Origin: Butyricicoccus faecihominis
Lineage (GTDB): Bacteria > Bacillota > Clostridia > Oscillospirales > Butyricicoccaceae
DNA length: 49,268 bases
Direction of reading: 5' to 3'
Assembly: GCF_024462775.1 (NCBI RefSeq)
Contig: NZ_JANGCE010000028.1
Location: forward strand, 1-49,268
In this document: positions 33,765 through 41,259 of the stretch, in pieces
Layout of the letters: each line of letters opens with the position of its first letter
Position numbering within the stretch: the stretch's first letter is position 1
Program-made: the position numbers and the translations under genes
Notes under the pieces: generated by a model
What the model was told of the DNA's origin: nothing
Databases searched by the model: none
What the model saw: the letters and a program-made list of their open reading frames with translations, nothing else

Positions 33765-35306
33765 TTACAGGCCCACGCGGCCCGTGCGGTTGATGAGTAC
33801 GTCGAGCAGCTCGTCCATGGTGGTCATCATGCGGGCCGCCGCCTCATAGGATTTCTGGTACATCAGCATGTTGGTGGTCTCCTCGTCCTTGGACACGCCC
33901 GAGATCTCGTCCCGCCGATTGAGGAAATCGTCCGCCACCTCGGCGGATGCGTCGCGCCGTCCGGTCTCAAAGGCCTGATCCGCGCCCAGCTTGGTGATAA
34001 AATCGGTCACATATTCTTCAAAGGTGCCGGTGAACTGCTCACCGTACGAAACAAAGGTGCTGTCCTGCCCGGTCAGGGCGGTGACGAGCTGCTGCGCGTA
34101 CTGCGGCGCGTTCTCCTGCTTATTGTAAATGAAATACCCGGCCCCGCCGTTCGTCCACTGTTCGCTGATTGAGATATTGCCGGCCGAGACCTGCGTTTTC
34201 GGGTTGTCCGAGCCGCCCGCGGTCAGCAGGGTCTTATAAACGGTGTTGCCGTTCCCATCCACTTGGGGCTTGCCGTCCGCGCCCAGTTCTGGAATGGTAT
34301 TGTTGGCCGCCTTGGCGAGCTGGTTTGCAAACAGGTTCAGCCGGTCGCGGTAATACAAAACGCCCTGCTTGGAGGTCTCGTTCGGGCTCTGCACATTGCT
34401 GCCCCGGCCGTTCAAGTAATCGAGCGCCGCCTGCATCGAGCCGCCGGACAGGCGCACGTTTTCGCCGCTGCCCCGCCATTTGAGGCTGACGGTATCGTCC
34501 TCATTCTGGGTGAGGAACACCTTGTTGTAGTCGCCGCCCGAAACCAGCGCGTGGCCCGCCAGATCGACGTCGACCGAGCCGTCGGACTTTTGCTTGACGC
34601 TGATATCGCCGTAGCCGGCCAGCTCGTCCAGCAGCAGGTTGCGCTGGTCGAGCAGCTCGTTGGCGCGGTAATGCTCGTTGTCCAGACCGGAGGTGGCCGC
34701 GGCGTCGCCCACGATCTGCTGATTTAGGCTCGCCACCTGCGCGGCGATATCGTTGACCCGGTCCGCGTTGACCCCAAGGTCGTAAATCTGCTGCTGGGCC
34801 ACGCCGGTGAGCTTGCTGTCCATCTGCTGCAATACCTGCGTGACGTTGCGAAAAGCGGAGAGCACCAGATTGGCCTGCGTATCCATGGTCGGGTCGCCCG
34901 CATAATCGTTTAAGCTGGTGTATAGCTGTTGAATCGCGCCCAGCAGGCCGGAATCGGCCGTTAGGTCGCTGCCGTCGCCAAGGGCGCTTTGGATTTCTCC
35001 CAATATACCGGCCGCCTGACTGTGGTAGCTGGTTTTGGAGTATTCGTCGCGAAAGCGCTTGTCCAAAAAGGAGTCGCGGGTCTGGGACACGCCCAGCGCT
35101 TCCACGCCCTGCCCCGCCAGCTCCACCCGGCCGGCCGCCGTTCTGGTGCGGAACGCGGTGGAGGCGATGGAGCTTGTATCCACCCGCTGGCGGGTGTAGC
35201 CGTTGGTGTTGACGTTGGCCAAGTTGTTGCCGACGATATCCAAGGCCTTCTGGTTGGTGAAAATGGCGCTTTTGGCTGTTTCAAGCCCAAGAAAAGATGG
35301 ACGCAA
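33765..35306 (-). CDS. flgK: Hook-filament junction protein FlgK (HAP1)
   Basis: A 513-residue junction protein. The N-terminal signature ALDIVGNNLANVNTNGYTRQ is clear, as is the C-terminal packing helix (MYQKSYEAAARMMTTMDELL). The start is TTG at 35306, with GGGGGA 7 bases upstream; no ATG fits better. It lies 41 bases after flgN. Confidence 0.96.
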   Translation of the reverse strand: MRPSFLGLETAKSAIFTNQKALDIVGNNLANVNTNGYTRQRVDTSSIASTAFRTRTAAGRVELAGQGVEALGVSQTRDSFLDKRFRDEYSKTSYHSQAAGILGEIQSALGDGSDLTADSGLLGAIQQLYTSLNDYAGDPTMDTQANLVLSAFRNVTQVLQQMDSKLTGVAQQQIYDLGVNADRVNDIAAQVASLNQQIVGDAAATSGLDNEHYRANELLDQRNLLLDELAGYGDISVKQKSDGSVDVDLAGHALVSGGDYNKVFLTQNEDDTVSLKWRGSGENVRLSGGSMQAALDYLNGRGSNVQSPNETSKQGVLYYRDRLNLFANQLAKAANNTIPELGADGKPQVDGNGNTVYKTLLTAGGSDNPKTQVSAGNISISEQWTNGGAGYFIYNKQENAPQYAQQLVTALTGQDSTFVSYGEQFTGTFEEYVTDFITKLGADQAFETGRRDASAEVADDFLNRRDEISGVSKDEETTNMLMYQKSYEAAARMMTTMDELLDVLINRTGRVGL

Positions 35307-35347
35307 GGTGATTCCCCCGATCTATATTAAGTAGGTACGGTCATGAT

Positions 35348-35812
35348 TTAAATCTTCTGTTCAAAGGAGGCGCCGCCGTTCCAATTCTGCCCCGGCTGCT
35401 GTCCGGGCCGGTAGGTCGGGCCGTCGTTCGCCCGGCCGAGGAACTGCAACTGCTTTTCCGCGATCTCCATGGCGGTACGGTTCAGCTCGCGCAGCTCCTT
35501 CGCCGCGGCGCGCAGCCGCGTGAGCAGGGCCGCAAGCTCGCTTTTCGCCGCTTCATCGGCAAGGGAAGAGACGATCTCGTCGCCCGTGGCCCCTTCCGAA
35601 AAGCCCAGCGCTTGCTGCGCGCCCAGCCGCTTGCGTTCGAGCACGTCGAGCGACATGACCGCGGCCTGCTGTTCCTTGATCACACTTTCCAGCCGGGGGC
35701 CGCCGCCCGCCAGCAGCGCCTGCCGCTTTTCGCGCTCGCTCCCAAGCATGCTTTCGCATTGGTCGGCGCACCGGGCGGTGGCGTCCAGATATTCGCGCAG
35801 TTCGGTCGTCAT
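35348..35812 (-). CDS. flgN: Flagellar export chaperone FlgN
   Basis: A 154-residue helical protein, with the FlgN pattern LDVLERKRLGAQQALGFSEG and a glycine/asparagine-rich tail. It chaperones FlgK and FlgL, which follow. Its ATG overlaps the end of flgM by four bases. Confidence 0.88.
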   Translation of the reverse strand: MTTELREYLDATARCADQCESMLGSEREKRQALLAGGGPRLESVIKEQQAAVMSLDVLERKRLGAQQALGFSEGATGDEIVSSLADEAAKSELAALLTRLRAAAKELRELNRTAMEIAEKQLQFLGRANDGPTYRPGQQPGQNWNGGASFEQKI

Positions 35813-36132
35813 TCGGCACCGTCCTTATCTTCCGGCATGCTCCGGTTCAGCAGCGCGGCGGCCACGTCGCGGCCCGGAACCGGGCAAGCGTCGCCCAAAT
35901 ATTTCTGGCGCAGGCTTTGCAGCCGCCGGGCGTCCATGCTTTGCTCGGCCGCGCCCGGCTTGGCAGTAGCGCCGAGCTTTGCGCGCAGCGCCGCTTCGGG
36001 GCTGATCTCGATCACGTCGCCGCTCGTGGCGGCGGCGTCCTGCGCGCCCTCCGCCTGCTGGCGGCGCGCGGTCAGGTTCTTGTTCTGCGTCGAACGCAGC
36101 TGGTATATATCGTGCACACCTTTAATATCCAT
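35809..36132 (-). CDS. flgM: Anti-sigma-28 factor FlgM
   Basis: A 107-residue inhibitor of the late flagellar sigma factor. It has the typical SGDVIEISPEAALRAKL stretch and a C-terminal helix (ARRLQSLRQKYLGD) that binds SigD. When the hook is complete FlgM is exported and the sigma factor is freed. It starts the flgM-flgN-flgK-flgL-DUF6470-fliW-csrA operon. Confidence 0.9.
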   Translation of the reverse strand: MDIKGVHDIYQLRSTQNKNLTARRQQAEGAQDAAATSGDVIEISPEAALRAKLGATAKPGAAEQSMDARRLQSLRQKYLGDACPVPGRDVAAALLNRSMPEDKDGAE

Positions 36133-36173
36133 AAAATAACACCTCTTTCAGGCCGCATAACCCTTCTGTTCAG

Positions 36174-36202
36174 ATTATCACACAGACCGTCTGAAAATGA
36201 AA
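36174..36202 (-). promoter_or_regulatory. Extended -10 promoter of flgM
   Basis: On the minus strand TTTCAT (36197-36202), 17 bases, GATAAT (36174-36179) with TG one base before the -10 box, an extended -10. It lies about 42 bases before the flgM ATG. A sigma-28 site was looked for here and not found. Confidence 0.55.
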
Positions 36203-36209
36203 GGGTCGC

Positions 36210-36244
36210 GGCGGAATTTTTTGTTTTTCGTCAAAAAATCCGCC
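36210..36244. other. Hairpin in the flgM-parA divergent region
   Basis: GGCGGAATTTTTTG (36210-36223) pairs with CAAAAAATCCGCC (36232-36244) with one bulged base and an 8-base loop. The T and A runs are inside the stem. It lies between the divergent promoters and may insulate them or act as a weak terminator. Confidence 0.5.
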
Positions 36245-36251
36245 GTACCTG

Positions 36252-36280
36252 TTTTCTTTTCGCGGCTTTTATATTATAAT
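36252..36280 (+). promoter_or_regulatory. Possible promoter of the parA operon
   Basis: A perfect TATAAT lies at 36275-36280, and TTTTCT at 36252-36257 is 17 bases upstream, a weak -35 box. The region is AT-rich, about 60 bases before the ParA start. A 6-bp GGGCCC hairpin (36300-36305 with 36315-36320) lies in the leader. The reverse strand also has a TATAAT here. Confidence 0.4.
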
Positions 36281-36339
36281 TGAAAATATTATCATAGCAG
36301 GGCCCAGCCGATCGGGGCCCGCCGGAAAGCGGTGCAGAT

Positions 36340-37107
36340 ATGGCCAAAATCATCTCTCTCATCAACCAAAAGGGCGGGGCGGGCAAAACAGCGTCTACCA
36401 ACGCCCTTTCTGTCTGCCTGAAGCACAAGGGCTACCGCGTGCTCAGCGTGGATTTCGACCCGCAGGGCTACCTCACCTTCAGCATGGGGGCGGATACCAG
36501 AGAGCACCCCTCCATTTACGATGCGCTCAAGCATCAGGTATCCTGCAAGGACGCGGTGCAGCACGCTCCCGTTTGCGACATCATCCCGGCGGACGCGCTG
36601 CTCGGCAACATCGAGCGGGAATTTACCGGCCCCGGCAGCGAGCGCGCCCTGCGCGACTGTCTCAAGACCGTGGCCCCGCTTTACGATTACATCCTGATCG
36701 ATTCCCCGCCCCAGCTCGGGCCGCTGTCGGTCAACGCCGTGGTGGCCTCCGATGTGGTGCTCATTCCCGGTCTGGCGGACGGCTACAGCCTGCAAGGCAT
36801 CATTCAGGTGCATGAGACCATCGTGCGCGTGCAGCGGGCTTTCAACCCCACGCTCACCATAGGCGGCATGTTTCTGGTGCGCTATTACCCGCGCGAGGAG
36901 CTTTCCCGCATCACCTGCGAGACCGCGCAGCTGATCGCCGAGCATTTGGGCATGCCCCTGCTCGATACCAAAATCCGCCACAGCAACGTGATCAGCAAGG
37001 CCATGACGACCCTGCAGCAGGACATCGTCGAATGCGCGCCGCGCAATAACGCCGTGAGGGACTATCTCCAGCTGGTCGAAGAGCTGTTCGAGAGGAGGCT
37101 CCTCTAA
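36340..37107 (+). CDS. ParA/Soj-like ATPase
   Basis: A 255-residue deviant Walker ATPase. The P-loop KGGAGKT is at 11-17, the second motif VDFDPQG follows near residue 41, and YILIDSPPQLG is Walker B. It is a free-standing cytoplasmic ATPase, unlike FlhG, as it lacks the N-terminal FlhG motif. It lies apart from any chromosome partition site or parB. It is followed at once by a ComFB-domain gene and a FapA gene, and adjacent chemotaxis genes follow, so a role in placing flagella or chemoreceptor arrays (as in ParC/ParP systems) is possible, but not shown. Confidence 0.9.
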   Translation: MAKIISLINQKGGAGKTASTNALSVCLKHKGYRVLSVDFDPQGYLTFSMGADTREHPSIYDALKHQVSCKDAVQHAPVCDIIPADALLGNIEREFTGPGSERALRDCLKTVAPLYDYILIDSPPQLGPLSVNAVVASDVVLIPGLADGYSLQGIIQVHETIVRVQRAFNPTLTIGGMFLVRYYPREELSRITCETAQLIAEHLGMPLLDTKIRHSNVISKAMTTLQQDIVECAPRNNAVRDYLQLVEELFERRLL

Positions 37108-37110
37108 TCC

Positions 37111-37734
37111 ATGGCGAAATCGAAAAAGGTGCTGGATCGGGACATGATGTTCCGCAAGATCATGCCGGCGCTGGCGGACAATCCCTTCTCCGCTCCCGTG
37201 ACCGAAGCGTCGCTGCTCGGCGAAGAGCCGGACGCGCCCGCGCCGCAGCCCGAACCCGAGGCGGCCCCGGCGCCCGAGCCGGCCGCCGTGACTGAGGCGG
37301 CGCCCGAACCGGTCGTCCCCGCGCCCGCAAAACCCAAACCGGCGGCAAAGCCCCGCTGCAAAACGCTGGCGGAAGCGCCCTTTACCCAAACCGCGCCCGC
37401 GCCGGAGGAGAGCGACGAGCTTTCCGTTCTGCGCGCCCGGCTGTTCGCCCGGTCGGACAACGCCGAAGCCGGGTTAGAGCAGGTATCCACGGTCAACCTG
37501 ATGGAAAGTCTGGTGCTGCGCCATCTGGACACGGTGATCCAGCGCTTCAACTGCTGCCGCTGCGACCGCTGCCGCCGCGACGTGGCCGCGTGCTCGCTCA
37601 ACCATTTGCCGCCCAAATACGTGGTGGCCGACCCCGACCGGCTGGATTCCATGGCCGAGACCATCCCCGCCAAAACCGTGTACGACGCGCTGATCAAGGC
37701 CGTTTTAAAGGTCCGCGCCAATCCGCACCACTAA
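37111..37734 (+). CDS. ComFB-domain protein with a proline/alanine-rich N-terminus
   Basis: A 207-residue protein. Residues about 40-82 are a Pro/Ala/Glu-rich linker. The C-terminal 80 residues (about 126-205) match the ComFB family: VNLMESLVLRHLD, then the cysteine cluster CCRCDRCRRDVAAC (C148, C149, C151, C154, C161) and LNHLPPKYVV. In related proteins ComFB has been reported to bind cyclic dinucleotides. Its AGGAGG site (37093-37098) lies inside a small hairpin (37091-37105) overlapping the parA stop region, so its translation may depend on parA. The gene starts three bases after parA ends. Confidence 0.85.
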   Translation: MAKSKKVLDRDMMFRKIMPALADNPFSAPVTEASLLGEEPDAPAPQPEPEAAPAPEPAAVTEAAPEPVVPAPAKPKPAAKPRCKTLAEAPFTQTAPAPEESDELSVLRARLFARSDNAEAGLEQVSTVNLMESLVLRHLDTVIQRFNCCRCDRCRRDVAACSLNHLPPKYVVADPDRLDSMAETIPAKTVYDALIKAVLKVRANPHH

Positions 37735-37768
37735 AAAATACCGCTCGCCAAACGGAAGGAAGATTCCT

Positions 37769-39502
37769 ATGACAGCGCAAAACGAATCCGCACCCGGCGG
37801 CAAGCCGGGGCGCTCGCTGAAAAGCCGGCTCGCCGCGCTTTTCAGCCCCAGCTTGGAAACGCCGCCGCCCGCGGCGGAAGCGACGCCGGACGAAGAGCCG
37901 GCGTCGGCCCCGCTCCCCGCGCCCCTGCCGGCGGCGGGCGCGCTGCTGCGCCTATACGAAGCATGGAAGGGCGAATTGCCGGACGAAGCATGGGAACCCG
38001 GTTTTTTCTTTTTGAACAGCGCCGCGCCTTCGCAGGAGGAAAAACGCGCGCTCGATCAGTTCCGGCAGGAAGCCGAGCAGTACCTGACCCCCGCGCCGGA
38101 CGGCGCGGAGGAGAGCTCCGCCCCTTCGTGCGGTATCCCGGTGGACGCCACCTACAGTCTGCGCCTGTCGGACGACCGGCTTTCCGCGTGGCTGTTCCTT
38201 TTTCCGCCCCTTGGCGGCGGCGCCGATCTGACGCGGGACGATGTGGATTCCGCGCTAAAGGGCGGCGGCGTGGTATTCGGCACCGACGAAGCGCTGCTCG
38301 ATACCATGGCGAAGGACCATATCTATATGAAAATGGCCCTTGTCGCCCGGGGGCGTTTGCCCGTGGACGGCGTGGACGGCTACGTGATCGACCGTGTGCC
38401 GCGCACAAAGGAGATTTCCTTTACCGAAAACGCGGACGGCTCGGTCAATTTTAAGGAGACCAACCTGATCGATCACATTGCCGCGGGCGATACGATCTGC
38501 GAGATCGTCGCGGCGGTGCCCCCGCAGGACGGCCGCGACGTGGAAGGCACCACCCTGCCCGGCCGCGAGGGCCAGCCGCCCACGGTGCCCATGGGACGGC
38601 ACACCCGCCTGAACAGCGAAAAGACCGCGCTTATTTCCGAGATAGACGGCCAGATCAGCTTTGCGGCGGGCAAATTCAACGTGGAATCCGTGCTCACCGT
38701 GCCCGGCAACGTGGACGCCGCGACCGGTAATATGGATGTGATCGGCAGCGTGGTGATCGGCGGCGACGTGCTGGAAGGCTATACGGTCAAGGCCACGGCC
38801 GATATCACCATTCGCGGCATCGCGGAGGGCTGCACGCTGATCGCGGGCGGCAACGTCACCCTTTACCGGGGCATCAACGGCAACCAGCGCGGCGTGATCC
38901 AAGCGGGCGGGTCGGTAACCGCTAAATTTTTGGAAAATTGCACGGTGGACGCAACCGGCTCCATTCGCAGCGAAAGCATCATCAACTGCACCGTCGTCAG
39001 CCAAGGGCAGGTGCTGGCGAATCAGGGACGCGGCGTGTTGATCGGCGGCGAGATCACCGCCTGTCAGGGCGTGGAAGCCCGCATCATCGGCACCAATTCC
39101 CACCGGGCGACCAGCATCGTGGTGGGCTCCACCCCGGATTTTCTGCAAAGCCTAGCCGAAACTTCTTTGGCGGTGGAGGATATGTCGCGCGAGCTCGAAC
39201 AGCTTGAGCGGAACATTACCTACCTGCGCGGGCTGGACGCCCTTTCCCCCGCCCAAACCGCGAAGTACAACCAGAATAAGCTGCGCCGTTCGGTGCTGCG
39301 CATCCAGCACGGGAGGCGCGCGCAAGAGCTTGAAGAGATGGACCGGCGGCTTGCCGGCATGAAAAGCTGCTATGTCAAGGCGCAAACCATTTTCCCCGGC
39401 GTCAAGGTCTCCATCGGGCTCGAAACGCGGCACATCACCTCGATCGAGCAAACGTGCCGCCTGTATCTCGGCGCGGACGGCATCACGCTGGGCGCGGTTT
39501 GA
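37769..39502 (+). CDS. FapA family protein (DUF342)
   Basis: A 577-residue protein. An Ala/Pro/Glu-rich N-terminal extension (about 1-110) precedes the DUF342 domain, with a beta-helix rich in repeated IGG/NVT units (GSVVIGGDVLEGYTVKATAD, TLIAGGNVTLYRGI, SVTAKFLENCTVDATGSIRS) and a coiled-coil segment (REELERLERN-like helix at about 470). FapA in Vibrio helps polar flagellar assembly. It is the third gene of the parA operon, 34 bases after the ComFB gene. Confidence 0.88.
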   Translation: MTAQNESAPGGKPGRSLKSRLAALFSPSLETPPPAAEATPDEEPASAPLPAPLPAAGALLRLYEAWKGELPDEAWEPGFFFLNSAAPSQEEKRALDQFRQEAEQYLTPAPDGAEESSAPSCGIPVDATYSLRLSDDRLSAWLFLFPPLGGGADLTRDDVDSALKGGGVVFGTDEALLDTMAKDHIYMKMALVARGRLPVDGVDGYVIDRVPRTKEISFTENADGSVNFKETNLIDHIAAGDTICEIVAAVPPQDGRDVEGTTLPGREGQPPTVPMGRHTRLNSEKTALISEIDGQISFAAGKFNVESVLTVPGNVDAATGNMDVIGSVVIGGDVLEGYTVKATADITIRGIAEGCTLIAGGNVTLYRGINGNQRGVIQAGGSVTAKFLENCTVDATGSIRSESIINCTVVSQGQVLANQGRGVLIGGEITACQGVEARIIGTNSHRATSIVVGSTPDFLQSLAETSLAVEDMSRELEQLERNITYLRGLDALSPAQTAKYNQNKLRRSVLRIQHGRRAQELEEMDRRLAGMKSCYVKAQTIFPGVKVSIGLETRHITSIEQTCRLYLGADGITLGAV

Positions 39503-39532
39503 CCCGCGTCCGGCACCCCTACCCGAATTAAA

Positions 39533-39571
39533 AAAAACCGCTGTCCCGGCCCTGTCCGGCAGCGGTTTTTT
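39533..39571. terminator. Intrinsic terminator after the FapA gene
   Basis: AAAAACCGCTG (39533-39543) pairs with CAGCGGTTTTT (39560-39570), followed by T. The loop contains CCGG repeats. It ends the parA-ComFB-FapA operon; the A-run on the other side means it would also work on the minus strand. Confidence 0.8.
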
Positions 39572-39596
39572 GCAATATATGTTATTTTTGCATGTC

Positions 39597-39625
39597 TTGA
39601 GAATGCAAGCATTTTCCTGTATACT
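39597..39625 (+). promoter_or_regulatory. Sigma-A-like promoter of the chemotaxis operon
   Basis: TTGAGA (39597-39602), 17 bases, TATACT (39620-39625), about 24 bases before the cheW ATG. It is a close match to the housekeeping consensus. It would drive cheW, the short cheW, cheR and cheB. Confidence 0.7.
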
Positions 39626-39648
39626 ATAGGTCAAGAAGGTTTTGTCGA

Positions 39649-40131
39649 ATGGCGGTGAAGCAAATGGGATCAGCCCCCAATGAAAACGCTTATGTTTGCG
39701 TGCGCTCGGGCAGCCTGTTCTTTTGGCTGCCGATGGATCAGCTGCTGTATATCACATCCAGCCATACGCTGCGCGACGCTATGGTGGAGCGAAAAGACCC
39801 CCGCGACGCGCCCGTGGCGCTGCTGGACGGCCGCCGCATCGGCGTATTTTCTCTGCGCGGGCTGCTCGGCCGCCCCGGCGCGGACGAAGAGCGGCACGCC
39901 CTGATCCTGCAAGCGAACGGCGCGCTGTGCGGCCTGCTGGTAGACGAGGTGACCGATACCATAAGCGCCGGCGCATATACGATTCTACCGCTGCCGGACG
40001 CGGTAAAAAGCCCGGAAAACACCTTTTTGCAAGGCCTGATCTGGATGGAAAACCGAGGCGCGCCGGCTTTTTTGACCGAGCCGGAACTGCTGCTGTCCAT
40101 TTCGGGACAAGAAGCGGGGCAAGCGATATGA
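39649..40131 (+). CDS. cheW: CheW-like chemotaxis coupling protein
   Basis: A 160-residue CheW-type adaptor. The pattern GSLFFWLPMDQLLYI, RIGVFSLRGLLGRPG, LILQANGALCGLLVDEVTDT is typical, with the glycine and aspartate/valine positions of the two beta-barrels. AGAAGG lies upstream of the ATG. It couples receptors to CheA. It ends in an ATGA overlap with the next, shorter CheW-like gene. Confidence 0.88.
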   Translation: MAVKQMGSAPNENAYVCVRSGSLFFWLPMDQLLYITSSHTLRDAMVERKDPRDAPVALLDGRRIGVFSLRGLLGRPGADEERHALILQANGALCGLLVDEVTDTISAGAYTILPLPDAVKSPENTFLQGLIWMENRGAPAFLTEPELLLSISGQEAGQAI

Positions 40132-40424
40132 TGATCAGAATAGACGGTGCATGGCACGGGCTGGACCGGCGGCAGGTGGAACAGATTTTATCCGACCCGG
40201 CTGTTTTCGACGTGCCCAAAGCGCCCGCGGGCGTAATCGGGCTGGTGTATTATGGGGGGCAAATCGTGCCCGTGCTGGAACATCCGGAAGCGCGCGGCAA
40301 GGCCGGCAAGCGCCGTTTTGTGGTCTTGGTGCGGGACGGCGGCGCGCTGCGCGGCTTGGCCGTGGACGAGGTAACAGAAAAATTTGTGTTCGAGGAAGAG
40401 AACATTGATCAAATTTACCGATGA
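40128..40424 (+). CDS. Short CheW-like protein
   Basis: A 98-residue protein matching the first two thirds of a CheW domain: APAGVIGLVYYGGQIVPVLE and RFVVLVRDGGALRGLAVDEV. It ends before the last strand of the usual domain (about 140 residues), so it may be a truncated or minimal adaptor. The ATG overlaps the preceding stop codon. The cheR start overlaps its end by 20 bases. It may be a competitor for CheA or receptor, but this is inference. Confidence 0.78.
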   Translation: MMIRIDGAWHGLDRRQVEQILSDPAVFDVPKAPAGVIGLVYYGGQIVPVLEHPEARGKAGKRRFVVLVRDGGALRGLAVDEVTEKFVFEEENIDQIYR

Positions 40425-41259
40425 AGAATTTCAGCGCCTGACGGCATACATCAGCGAGGGCTACGGGATCGATCTGAGCAAAAAGCGAACGCTGGCGGAA
40501 TGTCGGATGAGTCTGGAAATGGAAAAACGGCAGATCTCTTCGCTGACCGAATTTTTAAGCCAAATGCGGGCGGATAAGACCGGCAGGCTCGCCGCCGCCC
40601 TGATTGACCGGCTCACCACCAATTACACCTTTTTTCTGCGGGAGCAAGCCCATTTCGACTTTTTGGAGCAAGAGATCCTGCCCCAGCTGTCCCCTGCCGC
40701 CGCCTCTTTTCAAATTTGGTGCGCCGGCTGTTCCACGGGAGAGGAATGCTACACGCTGGCCATGCTGCTGGCCGCTTACCGCGACCACGGCGGCTGGCTG
40801 CCGCCCGTGCGTATTCTGGCCACCGATATCTCCGAACAGGCGCTGCGGGTGGCCATGGAGGCGCGCTATCCCTCCAAGGCGCTGGAACAGCTGCCCGAGG
40901 CATGGCGCCGCACCTATTGCCGGACGGACGGAACTGGCTTCTTTACCCTGCGCGACGATCTCCGCAAAATGGTTTCCTTCCGCAAAATGAACCTGATGCG
41001 GCCCTATGCCGGACACGAGCAGTATGATCTGGTCCTGTGCCGCAACGTCATGATCTATTTCAACGACGCCGCCCGTAAACAGCTGACGCAGCGCCTAGCC
41101 GGCAGCCTGAAAAAAGGCGGCTACCTGTTTATCGGCCATACCGAACTGCTTCCCGCGGAGCAAACACTTTTGACCTGCGTCCGCCCGGCGATCTATCAAA
41201 AGGCAAGGAGAGATGGACATGAGAAAGGTCAGCGCCGCGTTAGCGGCGGAATCGGCTGA
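40405..41259 (+). CDS. cheR: Chemotaxis protein methyltransferase CheR
   Basis: A 284-residue SAM-dependent methyltransferase that adds methyl groups to receptor glutamates. The N-terminal helical domain is followed by TTNYTFFLREQAHF, the SAM motif CAGCSTGEE (108-114), and the LVLCRNVMIYFN motif. The start is TTG 40405, with GAGGAAGAG upstream; there is no ATG in the region. The last 13 residues (41213 onward) lie over the start of cheB. Confidence 0.94.
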   Translation: MIKFTDEEFQRLTAYISEGYGIDLSKKRTLAECRMSLEMEKRQISSLTEFLSQMRADKTGRLAAALIDRLTTNYTFFLREQAHFDFLEQEILPQLSPAAASFQIWCAGCSTGEECYTLAMLLAAYRDHGGWLPPVRILATDISEQALRVAMEARYPSKALEQLPEAWRRTYCRTDGTGFFTLRDDLRKMVSFRKMNLMRPYAGHEQYDLVLCRNVMIYFNDAARKQLTQRLAGSLKKGGYLFIGHTELLPAEQTLLTCVRPAIYQKARRDGHEKGQRRVSGGIG

